Notes: a model not told the origin generated them from the sequence alone. A stretch of DNA of 64,000 nucleotides from Brachycybe producta (GCA_036925085.1 JAUPFP010000012.1:1725109-1789108), one strand, 5' to 3'; positions 1-11,999 are shown, counted from the stretch's first letter. Program-made: numbers and translations.

Positions 1-426
1 AAAGTCACTGTTAGACCGTGTTTTTTTTTCATTTCATCTTAGAGTGCTGTGTGCAGGTTTTCACCTTCACCAAAGTTCCTAAGTTGAACAATCATGAAGT
101 TCGAAAATAATTCAGAATATGGTAACAGTTTATTTCAGAATTGAAATCTGCTTAAAAATCTGAAAAAAACACAAGTTTTTATACCCAAGAACAGGATTCT
201 GAAAGGTCTTTTCAGAATCTACATCACTGGTCACTTTACAAACATACAAACCAACTGGACCAATTAACTGATTGACCATTGGTCACCAAACTTATTAAAC
301 ATGACTCACCTTCAATTTAAAACGATAAAATTTAATTTGACTACAACTTCAACTTAAAAAAGACAACTCAAAATGATACTAATTCCAAATTTCGCCTAGT
401 TTCTCTTTCTGGTTCTTCAATGAGGT
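1..426. other. Leading stretch without a recognised gene
   Basis: AT-rich sequence. A strong pyrimidine tract followed by AG ends at position 42 and looks like a splice acceptor. The bases after it give no open frame that I recognise, and no donor that closes a credible exon. The rest has no repeat or coding signal that I can name. It may be intron or flank of the TE remnant that follows. Confidence 0.4.
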
Positions 427-2340
427 TTGGAAGGGGTCCCCGTAGGTCTTCTTCCATTTCTTTGTTTTGTTTTATTGGGGTCCAGGTATAGACATCCACT
501 CTGGTCCCTGGATCCTGGTTCTGCTTCTGTGAAGAGGATGTGGAAGTCCTCCTACATTCAAAATGGCACGACCTGTGATCTTCAGACCACTCCCAAGATC
601 GGGATGATGGATTATGCCCCGTTGGTTTCTGCTGACTGGAATAAAGAACTCCTGTCATACCAGGTTAACGATGATCAACACTGGATAACTCACACAACTA
701 AATGGAAGTACATGGTTTATGCTGTAAGGTGTCTGGAAGTGGCTCTTCTAGGCTGTAGTACCCGTGGCATGGCTGAACAGAGTGGCAGTGGACTGGTTAG
801 ACTGCGAAGCTCATATATAAACCTTTGGGGTAGCACCTTACGCAAAGACTGATCTTCTGGTGGTATGTCTGTATCCTGCATGATGCAAAGGTGTCTCTGG
901 TGAAGTCTGTTAGCCCGGAAATTATTGATAAGGTATTTCCGGAGCCATGCACCATATTCGAAGCCATGGTGTCCAGCTTGGAAAAGTCGTCACTCTCTCC
1001 AGAAGACTTATTGTTCTTGGAGGTGCTAAGAAGAAGGTCAGTCGTGAGGCATTGGATAGATGCATCCATGCCTTGTAGGATGACCCTGGGACTGAGAATA
1101 TTCCCTTAGCTGATGTTCAGAGATGCACGTCTTTCGTTGGAGCACCAAGAGTGCTGGTGTCCATTAGTGATCATTTCTTGAAAATGATCATGGACTCATT
1201 AGTGATCACAGCTATAGCTTGGTATATAAAGTTGCCATGAAAGGAACAGGTGGCAGCTTTGTAAATTTATGGTCATGATTGCCAAGGAGATTTGTATCCA
1301 TGGTAAGTCATTGACTACTTCCATACTTGTGATTGAAGGAGAACGAGAAGCCATCCTAGGTACGGACCTAGCTAGTAGTTTTAAACTGGCCTTTGATGTG
1401 ATGTCCAGGAAGTTATTTTTTTGAAAGACCTCTGGGTGGTAAACCAAGAAAGTTTTTATGCTGCATTGAATGGTACCAGCCTCCAGGACACATGGGAAGG
1501 TAATGCCTCCAAACAACAGAGAAAACTTTACAACTCAGGGAACATTTGTCCAAGTTCAGTGGCCAGTGATACAGGCTGTGATGTTCTCAGGACAAATTAC
1601 GTTAATACTCTGGTGGATTGTCTGAAGATTGGTCCTAGTTTGAAACTTATAAGGTCAGACAACTCAGGTAGTTTCCACTGCAACACTGGGACTATTCTGT
1701 GTTTGATTATACAGCATTAGGAGAAACCCCACCATTATTACAAGCACTGGAAAGGGCAACAAAGGCCAGGACTGCCTCTGCAGGTCCGGTTGGAATGCCT
1801 AAAATGCCCAGTGATGAAGACGCCTTACATGTCATTTGGTCACAAGCAGCAAAGCTGGAAACTGAGATGAAAAATACTGTTGGCTCCAGTAACAATTGAG
1901 AGTTTGAGCTACAGGTAGCAAAGTTTCTATCCTTGCCAGAATGTTTTTCCAGGATCTCATTGGTGACAAGGGAAGTTCCTGTTGAAAGAAAGATCCTTCA
2001 GATTCCGAGTGCTGCTTCTGCTGCTGGTCAACAGCAGATAGCGAAGAGAGGTGCTATCCAGGCTGTTCCATAGTGGCAACCTCATTTTCCCATGGTGGCG
2101 CAGCAGCAAATCCTGTTGATAACAAGAGTCAGCTGACTTTTACACTGAAGGAGAATAAGGCTCTCTCTTGGGGTGCTGATGGTCACTTTGTCTTGAAGTG
2201 ACTGGCAGAACCACTTCGGCTATGGGAGCTGTCCCAAAGGTTAGGACTGCTATGGCCATGCAAATTTTGGTGACCAAGTCGCAAAGAACATGAAGGCTGA
2301 TGCAGATTCAAAGTCTGAGTAGTCCAATAAGTCCCCAAAT
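427..2340 (+). pseudogene. Decayed gypsy-like retroelement remnant (gag/protease region)
   Basis: No intact frame remains. Around 1270-1410 a frame reads like the retroviral-type protease tail of the other gypsy copies here: an AILGTDL motif followed by a lysine-rich 'SRKLFF' stretch, matching AILGRDL and AILGQDL in the elements at 18.6 and 31.8 kb. At 1890-2060 a block starting EFELQ and ending SAASAAGQQQIA matches blocks at about 12.05 kb and 41.68 kb. Upstream, 427-1109 holds broken frames of unknown product, probably gag. I see no LTRs, reverse transcriptase or integrase. This is an old, truncated insertion; family assignment rests on the protease-like motif and the shared block. Confidence 0.5.
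1890..2070 (+). repeat. FELQ block, copy 1 of 3
   Basis: The stretch reads EFELQ...LVTREVPVERK...SAASAAGQQQIA in one frame. Copies at 12050-12180 and 41670-41850 share the order FELQ, then FPPLWG-like residues, then an alanine/glutamine-rich run. The three copies lie in different degenerate elements on the + strand, so this is part of a mobile-element protein of unknown function. Confidence 0.5.
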
Positions 2341-3536
2341 GTGGGCGGGTTTACCTCAAGTTACGGTACTTTTTATGAAAAAGAAAAACGTCCGTGCATG
2401 ACGTGTTGTAATGACAGAATTTTTAAGCCCTGAAATCTCCATAATTATCTAGTTCACTTCAGCTGATGGCTGACGAAAGGTATATTGGTCCCAGAGCTCC
2501 TTATTGAAGACCAGACAACAAAATATCTCCAACAAAGCTGTGAAAGTCTTTTTAAAGACTCATGAGGCCGTTGTAACAGTTTATATTGTCCTTGTTCTCC
2601 TAGATTAGGTGACATAACCAACCACCTTTAGAGCATACCCTTAAGTCGCCCTGTAGTCCCTGGAAGCATATTTTACCCACCAGAAGAAGGGTACGACACA
2701 CTTTAGTTTGCTGGAAAGAAGTCGTCAAGCTGAATACGAATAAGCGCTTGTTTTCGGTAGAAACACCTAATATGTGCAATAAAAGTTATCATTTGTACAG
2801 AGGTATATGGCGTATTAAGAAAACATAATACCAGTACAGTGAATTTTGGTTAGCTTAACCTATGGTATGTTAGGTGACGATTGGAAGTTTTACTTTGACT
2901 GATTTTTCTCCTTTTTGGATACTCAGTTTTTCATAGCTAAACAATCAATACATTTTGTTTGTTTATATTTATAGCCAAAAAAATTTACATTATAAATTCA
3001 TTGAACTAATGGAAATCAAGCTTGTTTTTATGTTTTACATTTTCAGTGTTGTAAAGTTTATGCAAGTTGTAATTCAATACAGACTGATTCATATGTTCAA
3101 ACGTTAGATTCAATATTTACCATTAACTACATACAGACAGACAGCATTTTTAAAAAGGTAAAGTAAGATGTGTACATAGTGTTAGGATATTTCAATGATG
3201 AATTTGATATTCTTAACGTTTTATTAGGAAATCGGATGTTTATCAAACATTTGGGATTTGTATGACAAAATGTATTTTCAACATAAAGATGCAGGTAAGC
3301 TTATTTGAGAACACTAAATACACAGTATGTTTATAAACGCTCATACATACAAGGTGGACCATATACAGTGTATCATCATCAGATTTCATGTGTATAATTT
3401 TGAAAGTAATTAATTGTAAAAAACAATAGATTTGTTTAAACATTTTTATTTAGTCCTTATATTTGTTGTTGATGTCCAAAAATAATATCAGCCAAGTGGC
3501 CTCCTCTGGTGGCTGTGCAAAGTTCAGCTTGCTTTA
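2341..3536. other. Non-coding stretch
   Basis: AT-rich sequence with no convincing exon, terminal repeat or protein similarity. The first 150 bases may be the trailing part of the retroelement remnant to the left. Nothing else can be supported. Confidence 0.4.
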
Positions 3537-4088
3537 TTGCATTTTCCATCACTGCCTTCAACATTTTGGCTGGTAGATTGTTGTTTTCTTGGATATAGTT
3601 TTTTAGCTGTTATTACTGCATTACTGGAAAGTCAACTACATGGCTATCCTGGTACACGTGTTGAGCCCTTAACCACACGAGTTAAGGCTGTGTTAAATAA
3701 GGCTAGTCCTGACCCAGTTGTGGTTTTCCATGCTGGCACTAACAATCTTGAGATGGATACACCAAAAGTAATTGCTGAGCGACTTAGACACTTTGCTGGT
3801 GAAGTCAAGTGTGTCATACCTTGTGCAAAGATTGTAATCTCATCTATCTTGCCTGGGTTTGAGCATGGGGCTAGCGGCTTATTTCATCCTAATCCTGCAG
3901 TCTGGCGAACTTCACAAGAAAGTCTTCTTCTTTGCTGCAGTGCTGGTTACTTGTTCATTGATGAGCTTCTTATGGAACCTGTAATGTATTATTTGCGAAA
4001 TGGCCTTCATTTAACTGCAGCTGGTAAGGATGTCTTCAGCTCTGTTTTCCAGAAATCTGTCAGCAGGCATGTTCAGGAAAACTCTTAA
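3537..4088 (+). pseudogene. CR1-like non-LTR element, ORF1 with SGNH/esterase domain
   Basis: This 183-residue frame matches the esterase (SGNH hydrolase) domain carried by ORF1 of CR1/L2-type non-LTR retrotransposons. The visible blocks are a PGTRVEPL segment after a lost N-terminal nucleophile block, VVFHAGTNNLE (the GTN block III), ISSILPG, and NGLHLTAAGKD, which carries the family's catalytic histidine. The N-terminus (first 35 residues) looks out of frame, so the usual GDS serine block is not intact. Endonuclease and reverse-transcriptase remnants follow downstream in the same orientation, as expected for one decayed element. Confidence 0.65.
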
Positions 4089-4344
4089 CTAATAAATGTT
4101 CTGTTATAAGGAAGAAAGCATCTGAAAATTACCAAACTAATTTAAAATTTCCAGAAAAAACACAAATTTCTAATGTAATAAACCTTCCTAAAACAAAAAC
4201 TGTTGCTAGTAAAATTAATTCAAATTCATTTAAGAACTCACTTAAAACTGCCATAGTGTAAAGAACAAAAGTATAGAATTAAGAGAAGCAGTTGAAATAT
4301 ATAAAGCAGATATTCTTTTCAGCTTTCAATTATGGATTCCAGAA

Positions 4345-4605
4345 GATGTGGCTTCAGAAGAAGTATTTCCTAAACAACTTAATGTATATCGAAAAGACAG
4401 AAATTTAAGAAAAGGTGGGGTTTTTTTTGCTATCAGCAAAAATCTAGCGTCCTGTAGAAAACCACAATTTGAATGTGGCTGTGAGATTGTTTGCTGTAGC
4501 ATTACTTTAAAAAAATGGCTAAAAGTTTTATTTGTTCTCAGTATCGTTCACCTTCAAATGATGAGCAGGACTTGCTCCAATTTTGACAATGCTTCAATTC
4601 ACTAA
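4345..4605 (+). pseudogene. CR1-like element, endonuclease fragment
   Basis: The frame carries 'SEEVFPKQLNVYRKDRN' then 'RKGGVFFAISKNL' and 'CEIVCCSI'. This is the order seen in the apurinic-like endonuclease of CR1/Jockey-type elements (glutamate after a loop, YRKDR, GGG-I-AI, E-I). The frame breaks at about 4605. The following 500 bases (to about 5110) do not fit the element and look like an insertion; they contain a short direct repeat (4617-4680) and a CTCCTCTCCTGAGAGTC repeat (4790-4860). Confidence 0.6.
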
Positions 4606-5111
4606 TTTTACCAAATGTAAACCACCAAAAATATTCTAAGTTTTTAATCTGTAAACCACCAAAATATTCTAAGTTCTTAAACCTTTCCCTCTTAAATAAA
4701 TAAACCTTATAGATTCCCATTGGAATCTACAATGCTTAATTGAAAACAATCTAAGTCTCCAACTGCTACTAAGAAACCCTAACAACCTACTCCTCTCCTG
4801 AGAGTCTAACATTCTCCTCTCCTGAGAGTCTTCATCTCCTCACCACGATGAGAGCCCACCACACTCCTCCCGAGAGCCTGACACACTGAATGAAAACCAA
4901 AAATTAACTGAATATAATTTGGATTTTTAGTCAATTCTAGTCTCTAATTGGTCAGCTTGGATTGATTATCTGATCATCTAATTGGTCAGTCTCATGATTG
5001 ACAAGAAAAAGTATTTTGATTGACAGGGTAGACTAATGTGATATCTTATTTTAACAAAAAACACTGCCTTATGTATTTTTAATGTGTATTATGTAAAATT
5101 AATGTGATTGC

Positions 5112-6410
5112 AGAAGGAACCAACAAATGTGTTCCTTTCAAAACTATTAAATCATCTTCAGATCCAGTTTGGTACACACCTGAGATACGCCGTACTCTTC
5201 GCAAACAACAGCAAATTCATTCCAAAATAAAAAATAATGAGTGATTTCCCAAGGATAATGGCAACCATAAACATCACATGAATTTTTTATGTACAAGTAT
5301 GCCAGAAATAGTAATACACAGAAAGCGATGTTAACAAGTCATCAGGTCCAGGTGAAATTTCACCTAGGTTATTAAAAGAATTGGCCACAGAAGTCAGTCC
5401 ATTCCTAAGTACTCTTTTCAAAAAATCGCTAACCTGGAAACAAGAAGCAGGCAAACATCTGTACAATTTATAAAACTGGTTACAAAGGTCTGCCAGTTAA
5501 TTACAGACCCATATCATTAACATCAACAGTTTGTAAATTTCTGGAACAAATAGTCTACTCTTGCACGATGAAGCACTTAATTAACAATAAGCCAATCATT
5601 GAAAATCAACGTCGCTGTGGAAAAGATTGATCATGTGACATCCAGATAGCATTGTTTGTACAAATCAAAGCTGAATACTCAATCTGAATTTTATTTAATG
5701 TTTTTAGACTTTGGAAAGGCAATTGATATGGTAATACACTCGCTGCTGATTTGCAAGTTGAAATCTTTCAATATCAACAATAAAGCAGTCACATGGGTAT
5801 CATTTTTCTCTCCAGTAGAAAGCAGCTTGTTTAAATTGATGATATTACCTCAGACTGGATCAATGTAACATCTGGTGTTCCTGGTGATCCTCTTTACTTT
5901 TTATAAACGACCTACCCAAGGTTATTAGCAGCTCAATCCGTCGGTTTGCTGATCATGCCATTATTTTTAGTTGAAAGTATTAAAAGAGATCTTAATCTAA
6001 TAACAGATCGGGGCTCTAAATGGCATCTACAGCTGAACTACAGTAAATGCAAAGTTATACACATCTCCCATAATCATAATGCAAATAAGGCAGATTATGT
6101 ATTAGTAGATAATCTGTTGGATCAAGTGGATCCCTTTAAATGTCTCAGTTTAACCTTATCCAGAGGCTTTTTTTGGAAGGAACGTATAACAAAAACAGTA
6201 AGCAAAGCAAATCAAATTTTGCGATTCACACAGCAGTCTTTGAAAAATTGTAAAGAAGTGAAGTCTGTTATTTTACCCTTGTCAGACCTACCTATTAGAA
6301 TATTGCTCACCAATTTGGAATTTTTATCAAGCTAACCTAACATATGAAATAGAAAAGGTACAGTGTAGGGCTTCAAGATTTGGACCAACTACTCTATGTG
6401 CTACTTACCC
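5112..6410 (+). pseudogene. CR1-like element, reverse transcriptase remnant
   Basis: Frame-shifted pieces of a non-LTR reverse transcriptase can be followed in order. They are a WYTPEIRRTLRK linker, KSSGPGEISPRLLKELA (RT block 1), PISLTS-like residues, a FLDFGKAID block (normally DVSKAFD), TSGVPGDPLYF (normally TSGVPQGS), the RRFADHAI position where the active-site ADD should be, and HLQLNYSKCKVIHI. Every block is damaged, so the copy is long dead. Together with the esterase and endonuclease pieces upstream it spans about 2.9 kb. Confidence 0.7.
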
Positions 6411-6462
6411 GAAGGGCCATTTACATTTACCTTAAATATGTTTAACCTATAAGGGTCTTGGA

Positions 6463-7369
6463 CCTATAGTGACTTATCACCTAAAGGGGTATTTGACTTA
6501 AATTTCATTTGTTCAAAAACTATTTACCCAAAAGTTAGAGTCATCTTATAGGAATATTTGTCAAACAAAAACATTTGACCTAAAAAGCATTTGCCTAAAA
6601 ACTATTTACTCTAAAGGGGTATGGGGTATTGGGTACCATAGGTAAAGGTACCCAAATAATAAAGGTGCCCATGCCACCCCATTCTTTTTGTTTGAATATG
6701 AATTACACATACAACTTTTATTTTCATGATTACATAAATATATAAATATGTTGCATCTGGTATATAGACATTTGCCATAAAGACACTTACCCTAAAGCTA
6801 TTTGCTCTAAAAGGTACATTTGCCCTAAAGCCACTTGTCCTAAAAGGTACATTTGCCCTAAGTTCACTTGTCCTAAAAGGTACATTTGCTCTAAAGCCAC
6901 TTGCCCTAAAAGGTACATTTGCCCTAAATCCATTTGCCCTAAAAGAATGTTTGCCCTAAAACCATTTGCCACAAAGTGACATTTGCCTTTAAACCATTTG
7001 CCATAAAGGGGCGTTTTTCCTAAAACCATTTTTCCTAAAACCATTTGCCCTAAAACCACTTTTTGTTCTCTCTTTTCATATGGTTTAGTGTTTTTTGGTG
7101 GAGTATATGTCCCATTGCAAGTTGTACAGGAAACTGCCGCTACTCAAACTCAAAAGAAATGTCAGAATCTATCAGAGGGATACATATAATTAATTAATGT
7201 TCATTTATTTCAAATGCCTCTTTATGTCAAATGCTGATTAGGTCAAATGTTTTTGTCGGTCCAATGGCTATTTAGGTCAAATGCTTTTTGTATGTCCAAT
7301 GGCTATTTAGGTCAAATATATATGCAAATGTCTTTTTAGGTCAAATGCCCCTTTGCAGTATCCTATAGG
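6463..7369. mobile_element. Inverted-repeat element filled with CATTTG(A/C)CCTAAA motifs
   Basis: The left end (6463, CCTATAGTG...AAAGGGGTATTTGACTTAAA) and the reverse complement of the right end (7369, CCTATAGG...AAAGGGGCATTTGACCTAAA) match for some 40 bases with gaps, so the unit is a terminal-inverted-repeat or foldback element of about 907 bp. Inside, a degenerate 18-20 base motif (CATTTGCCCTAAAAGGTA and variants) is repeated many times between 6560 and 7060. On the right arm the motif appears in opposite orientation (ATTTAGGTCAAATG). No coding potential and no clear target duplication were seen. Confidence 0.55.
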
Positions 7370-7647
7370 ATCTATGTACTCCATCTGGGCAACATAATGT
7401 ATATCCAGCTAGACTGCAGCTAGGATGTACGAAGTTAAGAGTTTGTATCATCCGTGCGCGGGTTGTTACAATTCATTTTTTTTGTCCACTAATTCATTAT
7501 CATTTCATTGACAAGATGTGGTACTTATTGAAAAACTGTTCCCAATCCCGTCATATCCTAATTAAAATTGACTGCAGTGACACTGAGCACTGAGTTTTCT
7601 TTTTGTTGAAATTATAAGCTGTTAAAGAGACCATTACCTTTAAAAAT

Positions 7648-8043
7648 TAAGGCTGTACCGATCACACTTTTTTTTTACCAAGCCAATACCGAACCGATGA
7701 CACAAAAAAAATTGGCATGTCGATAGATTTAACCGAGCCGATCATACCAATTTTCACTACCGATTTTGGCTGCTTGCATTGGCCAAGAGAGAAGCGGTTC
7801 GCACAAGAACATATAAAAAAAGAGTTAAATTATAATTTTCGAGTTTACAAAAAAATGGCAAGACAGCAATTTCCTTTTAAAGGTGAATTAGTGATAAAGT
7901 TAGTAATACTTTGATGGACCCTCCATCGCTGCCGTTTTATTGGGGAGCCGACCTAATTGTTGAGTGCAGAATTCGGCTAACATTTGTTGAAGCACCGATC
8001 AGATTTTTGCCGATTAGCAGTAAATCGGCAAAAATCGGCCTTA
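7648..8043. mobile_element. hAT-like MITE (396 bp)
   Basis: The element starts TAAGGCTGTACCGAT and ends ATCGGCCTTA, giving short terminal inverted repeats (TAAGGC[T/C]G). It is bounded by 8-base flanks TTAAAAAT (7640-7647) and GTAAAAAT (8044-8051), a target-site duplication with one mismatch, the length typical of hAT elements. A hairpin with a 14-base stem (GATTTTTGCCGATT) lies just inside the right end. No intact protein. Confidence 0.65.
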
Positions 8044-8235
8044 GTAAAAATGATACTTATTTTTTTAAAAGTACCTTCTTAATTAAAAAACTTCAAAATG
8101 AATCGGTATTTGGTAAAAACATGCAATTTCAGATAGATGCGCCACCAAATGACATGAATCGGAACTAAAGCAATAAAAAGTGTACTCCTCTACTCGAAAA
8201 TTATCGATATATCGATATTTAAGCCTTTTGAATAG

Positions 8236-8481
8236 TGTTGTCACCTCACATTACTTTTAATTCACTATTCAAATAAATTACATGTATTTCCCATTACTTT
8301 TAATTCACAATTCAAATGCATGTATGTTCTATTCATTTCAAAGTACTATGGATTTAATATTGAAATTAACCCTTTTGTCAGCCACGTGGCTCTCGAGTTG
8401 ATGTGAAAATTGTATTGAGTTTAATATGAATAGGGAATCATGTATTTCATTAAGGTATTATGGAAATGTGAGGTGACAACA
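8236..8481. mobile_element. Small MITE with perfect 17-bp inverted termini
   Basis: TGTTGTCACCTCACATT at 8236-8252 is exactly inverted at 8465-8481. The 246-bp unit contains an internal direct duplication of about 45 bases around CATTACTTTTAATTCA. No target duplication is obvious next to the 17-mers, so the true ends may lie a few bases further out. Non-coding. Confidence 0.6.
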
Positions 8482-9039
8482 TTTGCCATCAAATTGAGGG
8501 GGAACTTTCGTTTTTAGAAATTTAAAATGGCGTTGTTTGGTGACTAATAAAAGTCACTTCATTTTTAAGTTTTTTTATAATTTTAATGTCTTATTTTTAA
8601 TTATTTTAGCAATCGTTGGATAAATCTAGACAATATTTCAACAAAAAAAAATTTGGGGGTAATGGTGTCTTTAATTAGAAATTCGAAATGAATAACATTA
8701 TTTTATTTTTTTGTTTAGTGACAGTATCTGATGTTCACAAGAAAAACATTATAGAATCAAATGTTAGTATGAAAATCGGAAAGCAATTAGTTATAACTGG
8801 GACAACTTTGCCCATTTTTTCGTACGATTTTTAAACTACTCGATACTTCTAATATTATTAGAATTCAAATTTGCTACATAATCTTCAGTTAATGGAGTGC
8901 CTGATTAGTTTGAATCTTTACCAAAATGAGTTAACAAAATACCGACAATTAACCACCATAACACAACATGGTAAAGTCACATGTTTCATCTATTACCTGC
9001 ACAAATATTAATCTAGTTTATTACTGACATTCTTTACAG
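8482..9039. other. Non-coding stretch upstream of the first dynein exon found
   Basis: AT-rich, with no terminal repeats. It ends in a good splice acceptor (TTCTTTACAG, 9030-9039) and is therefore probably the 3' part of an intron. No earlier exon of the dynein gene was located here. Confidence 0.45.
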
Positions 9040-9137
9040 AAAGTACCGAAACTTCTGCCAATCTGCTTTGGTCAATCAATTCTCCCCATATTCAATCCAA
9101 ATGCGTGGTTTGCATTGCGTGGAATCCTGTTGATGAA
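9040..9137 (+). CDS. DNAI4: Dynein intermediate chain (WD40), exon a
   Basis: A 98-bp exon between a strong acceptor (TTCTTTACAG) and a GTATGA donor. It starts with the last two bases of a codon and ends in phase 0. The reading 'NLLWSI...VVCIAWNPVDE' fits the start of the WD40 domain of axonemal dynein intermediate chains (LW-x-F followed by V-x-x-AWN-x-x-x-x-DLLAVGYG). The next exon, 14 kb away, begins exactly with DLLCVGYG. The protein acts in cilia and flagella as an axonemal dynein subunit or assembly factor. DNAI4/WDR78 is favoured because of CCWS-LKN in the next exon, but DNAI1 is close; the symbol is provisional. The upstream exon, which must end with one leftover base, was not found. 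Confidence 0.75.
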
Positions 9138-9263
9138 GTATGAACACATATTGCTTTTTAAAATTTCCTTCCAAGAGTAAGCATACCTATTCATGTATGT
9201 TATGTGCATGAACTCGTTCGTATGCACACACGTATGTAGGTGCAAATAGACATATCACAAACA

Positions 9264-9943
9264 TGTAACACCCTGTAACTCATGATCCCGCCAAAACCAT
9301 AGCCTGGGGGGTAAACAACTCCTGCTTGTCCCTCCCTCCTCTCTTAATTAATATTCCAGTGGCAGATTGTTACTCTTAGAAACATGGTCACTTGGTCCTG
9401 GTTACACCTCATCGGTGCATGCAGGTCCAATTAATAAAAAGGCCATGTTCCTCTTCGTTCTTCGTTCACTCTTTTGCCCTGTTTTTGTACTATGTTCGAT
9501 TTTATATCAATATCACATAATGGGCCCGTGAACACACCTTTAATAATGAATATTCATTCTTGTAAAATTTATGTTTCAATGCAAGAATGAATAAAAGTGT
9601 TTACAATATGAAACTGCATTGTCTACTGTTCTGAAACTAACCCTTCTCTAGACAAGCCCGAGACACCATAGGGCAAAGAGAAATACAGATCCTTAGGAGC
9701 AACAACATCTTCCAACCACAAGAAAGAAGACGTACATCAATGGCATCCAGAAGTGATGGTCACCATTCTTCTGTGCAGATTACATCCCTTTAAAGAAGGA
9801 TGATCACAATCTATCACCATCCGATTACTTCTATGACTCGAATCTTCTCCATGCGGTCACCGCACAATCAAGAGAAGAAACAAGTTATAGAAAAACAGCA
9901 AAATGAATTGGTAATTATTCATGAGGTCGCCATAAATCTCACA
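9264..9943 (+). mobile_element. Gypsy 5' LTR (copy A1, 680 bp)
   Basis: It starts TGTAACACCCTGTAACTC, ends CTCACA and is followed after two T's by the primer-binding site. It aligns along its whole length with the LTRs at 27486, 36817 and (inverted) 22377, sharing the 'CCAAAACCATAGCCTGGGGGGTAAACAAC' region, a TATA-like AATAAAAAGG and an AATAAA-type polyadenylation signal near 9590. It is clearly more diverged than the 27.5/36.8 kb pair. No partner 3' LTR lies downstream in this orientation, so the element is truncated. Confidence 0.85.
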
Positions 9944-9945
9944 TT

Positions 9946-9961
9946 TGGTGGAGGTGTGGGG
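9946..9961 (+). promoter_or_regulatory. Primer-binding site of gypsy copy A1
   Basis: TGGTGGAGGTGTGGGG, two bases after the LTR end. It differs from the site in the other two copies (TGGTGGAGGTGCGGGG) by one base. It has the TGG expected to pair with a tRNA CCA tail; I could not name the tRNA. Confidence 0.6.
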
Positions 9962-11765
9962 TACGCCTCCATTTTGCCTTTTCCGACCGGTCTACAGAAG
10001 ATGTCCATCGTCTTAAGTTTCGTGATTGTGCCTCACGATCCTTCATCCGTTCTTTTCATGTAGGAGCCACGTGTTGAGAGAGACCACCGATCAAAGGTCG
10101 ACTACGTGGCACCGATTTTGTTGAATCGTGCATTGAAAAAGACTTAGTAAACACAAACATCACTGGTCGACCACATGGTTCTATTGTCCCGCCCTAAGAG
10201 GCAAGTGTAGAAAGAACTTTTGTCTGCCATCTGCTCAGCACTCGAGGAACACAGAGGCAATGGTTATGGACACACTTGTTTCCACCTTTGCTTATTTTGT
10301 GTTTTATGTTTTCATCATCATCCCTCATTTCATCATCATCTATCATCCTCCGTATCATTGGTTGGTAGATAGACGAACATCAGCCACATTCTTTTTAATT
10401 TCTGAGGTGCATTTATTTAGTCAAAACTCTATCATTGTGCGATAAATAAAGCTCATCTACTTGTCTTTACACCTTTTAATAGGCCTTTTGATAAATGTGT
10501 GTCTCTAAAAATTCCTATTACTCTTCACCCTTCATGTTAATTTTCAAGTACATTTTTCTTCAAACTCCTTATCTTTGTTTGATGATTAACAAGGCTTAAA
10601 ACACACTTTTATCTTGCCACATGGGACTCTCTTGTCCCCCTTCTTTTGTTTTATTCTTTTTGTCTACAACTTGTTTTTCTTGGGACACATGCATCCCAAG
10701 TCATCAGTCTTCAAAACAACTTAACATTATCACTTCAATGAACACTCACATAAACTATCTCCATTGGACACCATTTGAGCCGGCCGCCATCTTGAATTGA
10801 CCGGAAGTTCTTCGAAAAGGTGCCAACGGAGTGGTTTTTTGCTCCATGTGAGCACATTGTTGATTCTTCTCTTCTCTTTTTGTTCTATTCTTTCTTCTCC
10901 TCTTCCACAGGGTCTGCACTTGCACGCCCCATGGTGGAGTTTCTATTTTGGAGAAATTTCCTCTTTCCTCTTTGGATTTTCTATCTTTTGTGTACTTCCT
11001 CCTGGTGACTACAAAGTGCCACCTGGCAGTGCACCTGAACAATACCATTATTCAACAACCAGAAATGGCCACATCACACGCCACCTACCAGATTTCTTAT
11101 CATCGCTCACCATAGTTCCTCACTTGCTCCTGACTCTGTCGTTTCGTCCAGAGCCATCCATCAGTGAGGATATCTAGATTCATCCAACAGAACATTTCTT
11201 CTTGTTTAGAAGGAACTACTCTTCCTAAACAATCACCAATTTTCATCTTCCTGCACTGAATTTGTTCTACCTTTCAATAAATCAAATTCTGATGCAAGTG
11301 GTCACCACACCAGAATTTACTACACTTTTGAACAATTCAACTTTCTTTATCAATTCTTTCCTAGAAAGTCCAGCCATCTTGGGCTTTCAGCTCTTTGTGT
11401 GTTCTTCGCACACACACACTTCTTACTTCAAAGTGAACCTATAAGCATGTGCTTACCCCATTTCTAGCTTCACTCTTCGTATTGTTTGCCAATTTCGATT
11501 GGGTGGGCACCATGCTCAGATTTTGCATTGTGCATCTGCTGTTTCTTATTGAGGATTTTAGAACTCTCATATCTTCCACGTGGTCACTATATACCATGTG
11601 TATAGGGAGATCCTTCTAAAATCTGACACAACTCAATAAAGAATTCACAACACTCTACACCAGTTGGGAACCATCAGTCAACACATGCCCTACTGAGGAC
11701 ATTATAACCAACAGAACACCACTGGACTGTAAAACAACGCCATCAGAATGAAAGACAACTCGGTT
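9962..11765 (+). mobile_element. Non-coding leader of gypsy copy A1
   Basis: About 1.8 kb homologous, in the same order, to the leaders at 28188-30345 (+) and 22358-20630 (-). Landmarks are the GCCGCCATCTTG site (10785), GCCAACGGAGTGG (10823), CCAGCCATCTTGGGCTTT (11370), CACGTGGTCAC (about 11578) and CTCAATAAAGAATTCAC (11632). Scattered open frames are not shared between copies, so I regard this as untranslated leader. Homology stops at about 11765, before any gag. Confidence 0.7.
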
Positions 11766-11999
11766 ATATATATTAAGCATATGCATTATGCATATGTCAT
11801 CAATTCAGTTTTGTCAGTGCATGTTATCAGCAGGGACATGGCATTTTTTATCACTAGCTCACTTTGCATATCCTTTTCTGAAATGAGTACCACTTTCATT
11901 TGGAAAACACTTACTCAAGACTGGTGAAAGTGACATTGCATCAAGAGAAAATGTCAAAGTTTCTATAAAGAAATGAGGTCTGAAAACTGGATGGATAAA

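Noticed and set aside
43-110. Possible exon after the pyrimidine tract ending at 42
   Set aside because: No frame gives recognisable protein, and no donor matches.
8717-8830. Possible exon after the acceptor-like TTTTTTTGTTTAG (reading TVSDVHKKNIIESNV)
   Set aside because: Runs into a stop with no usable GT donor in frame, and has no likeness to dynein intermediate chains.
10797-11177. 126-residue + strand frame in the A1 leader
   Set aside because: Not kept in the homologous leaders at 21.3 and 29.3 kb; treated as untranslated.
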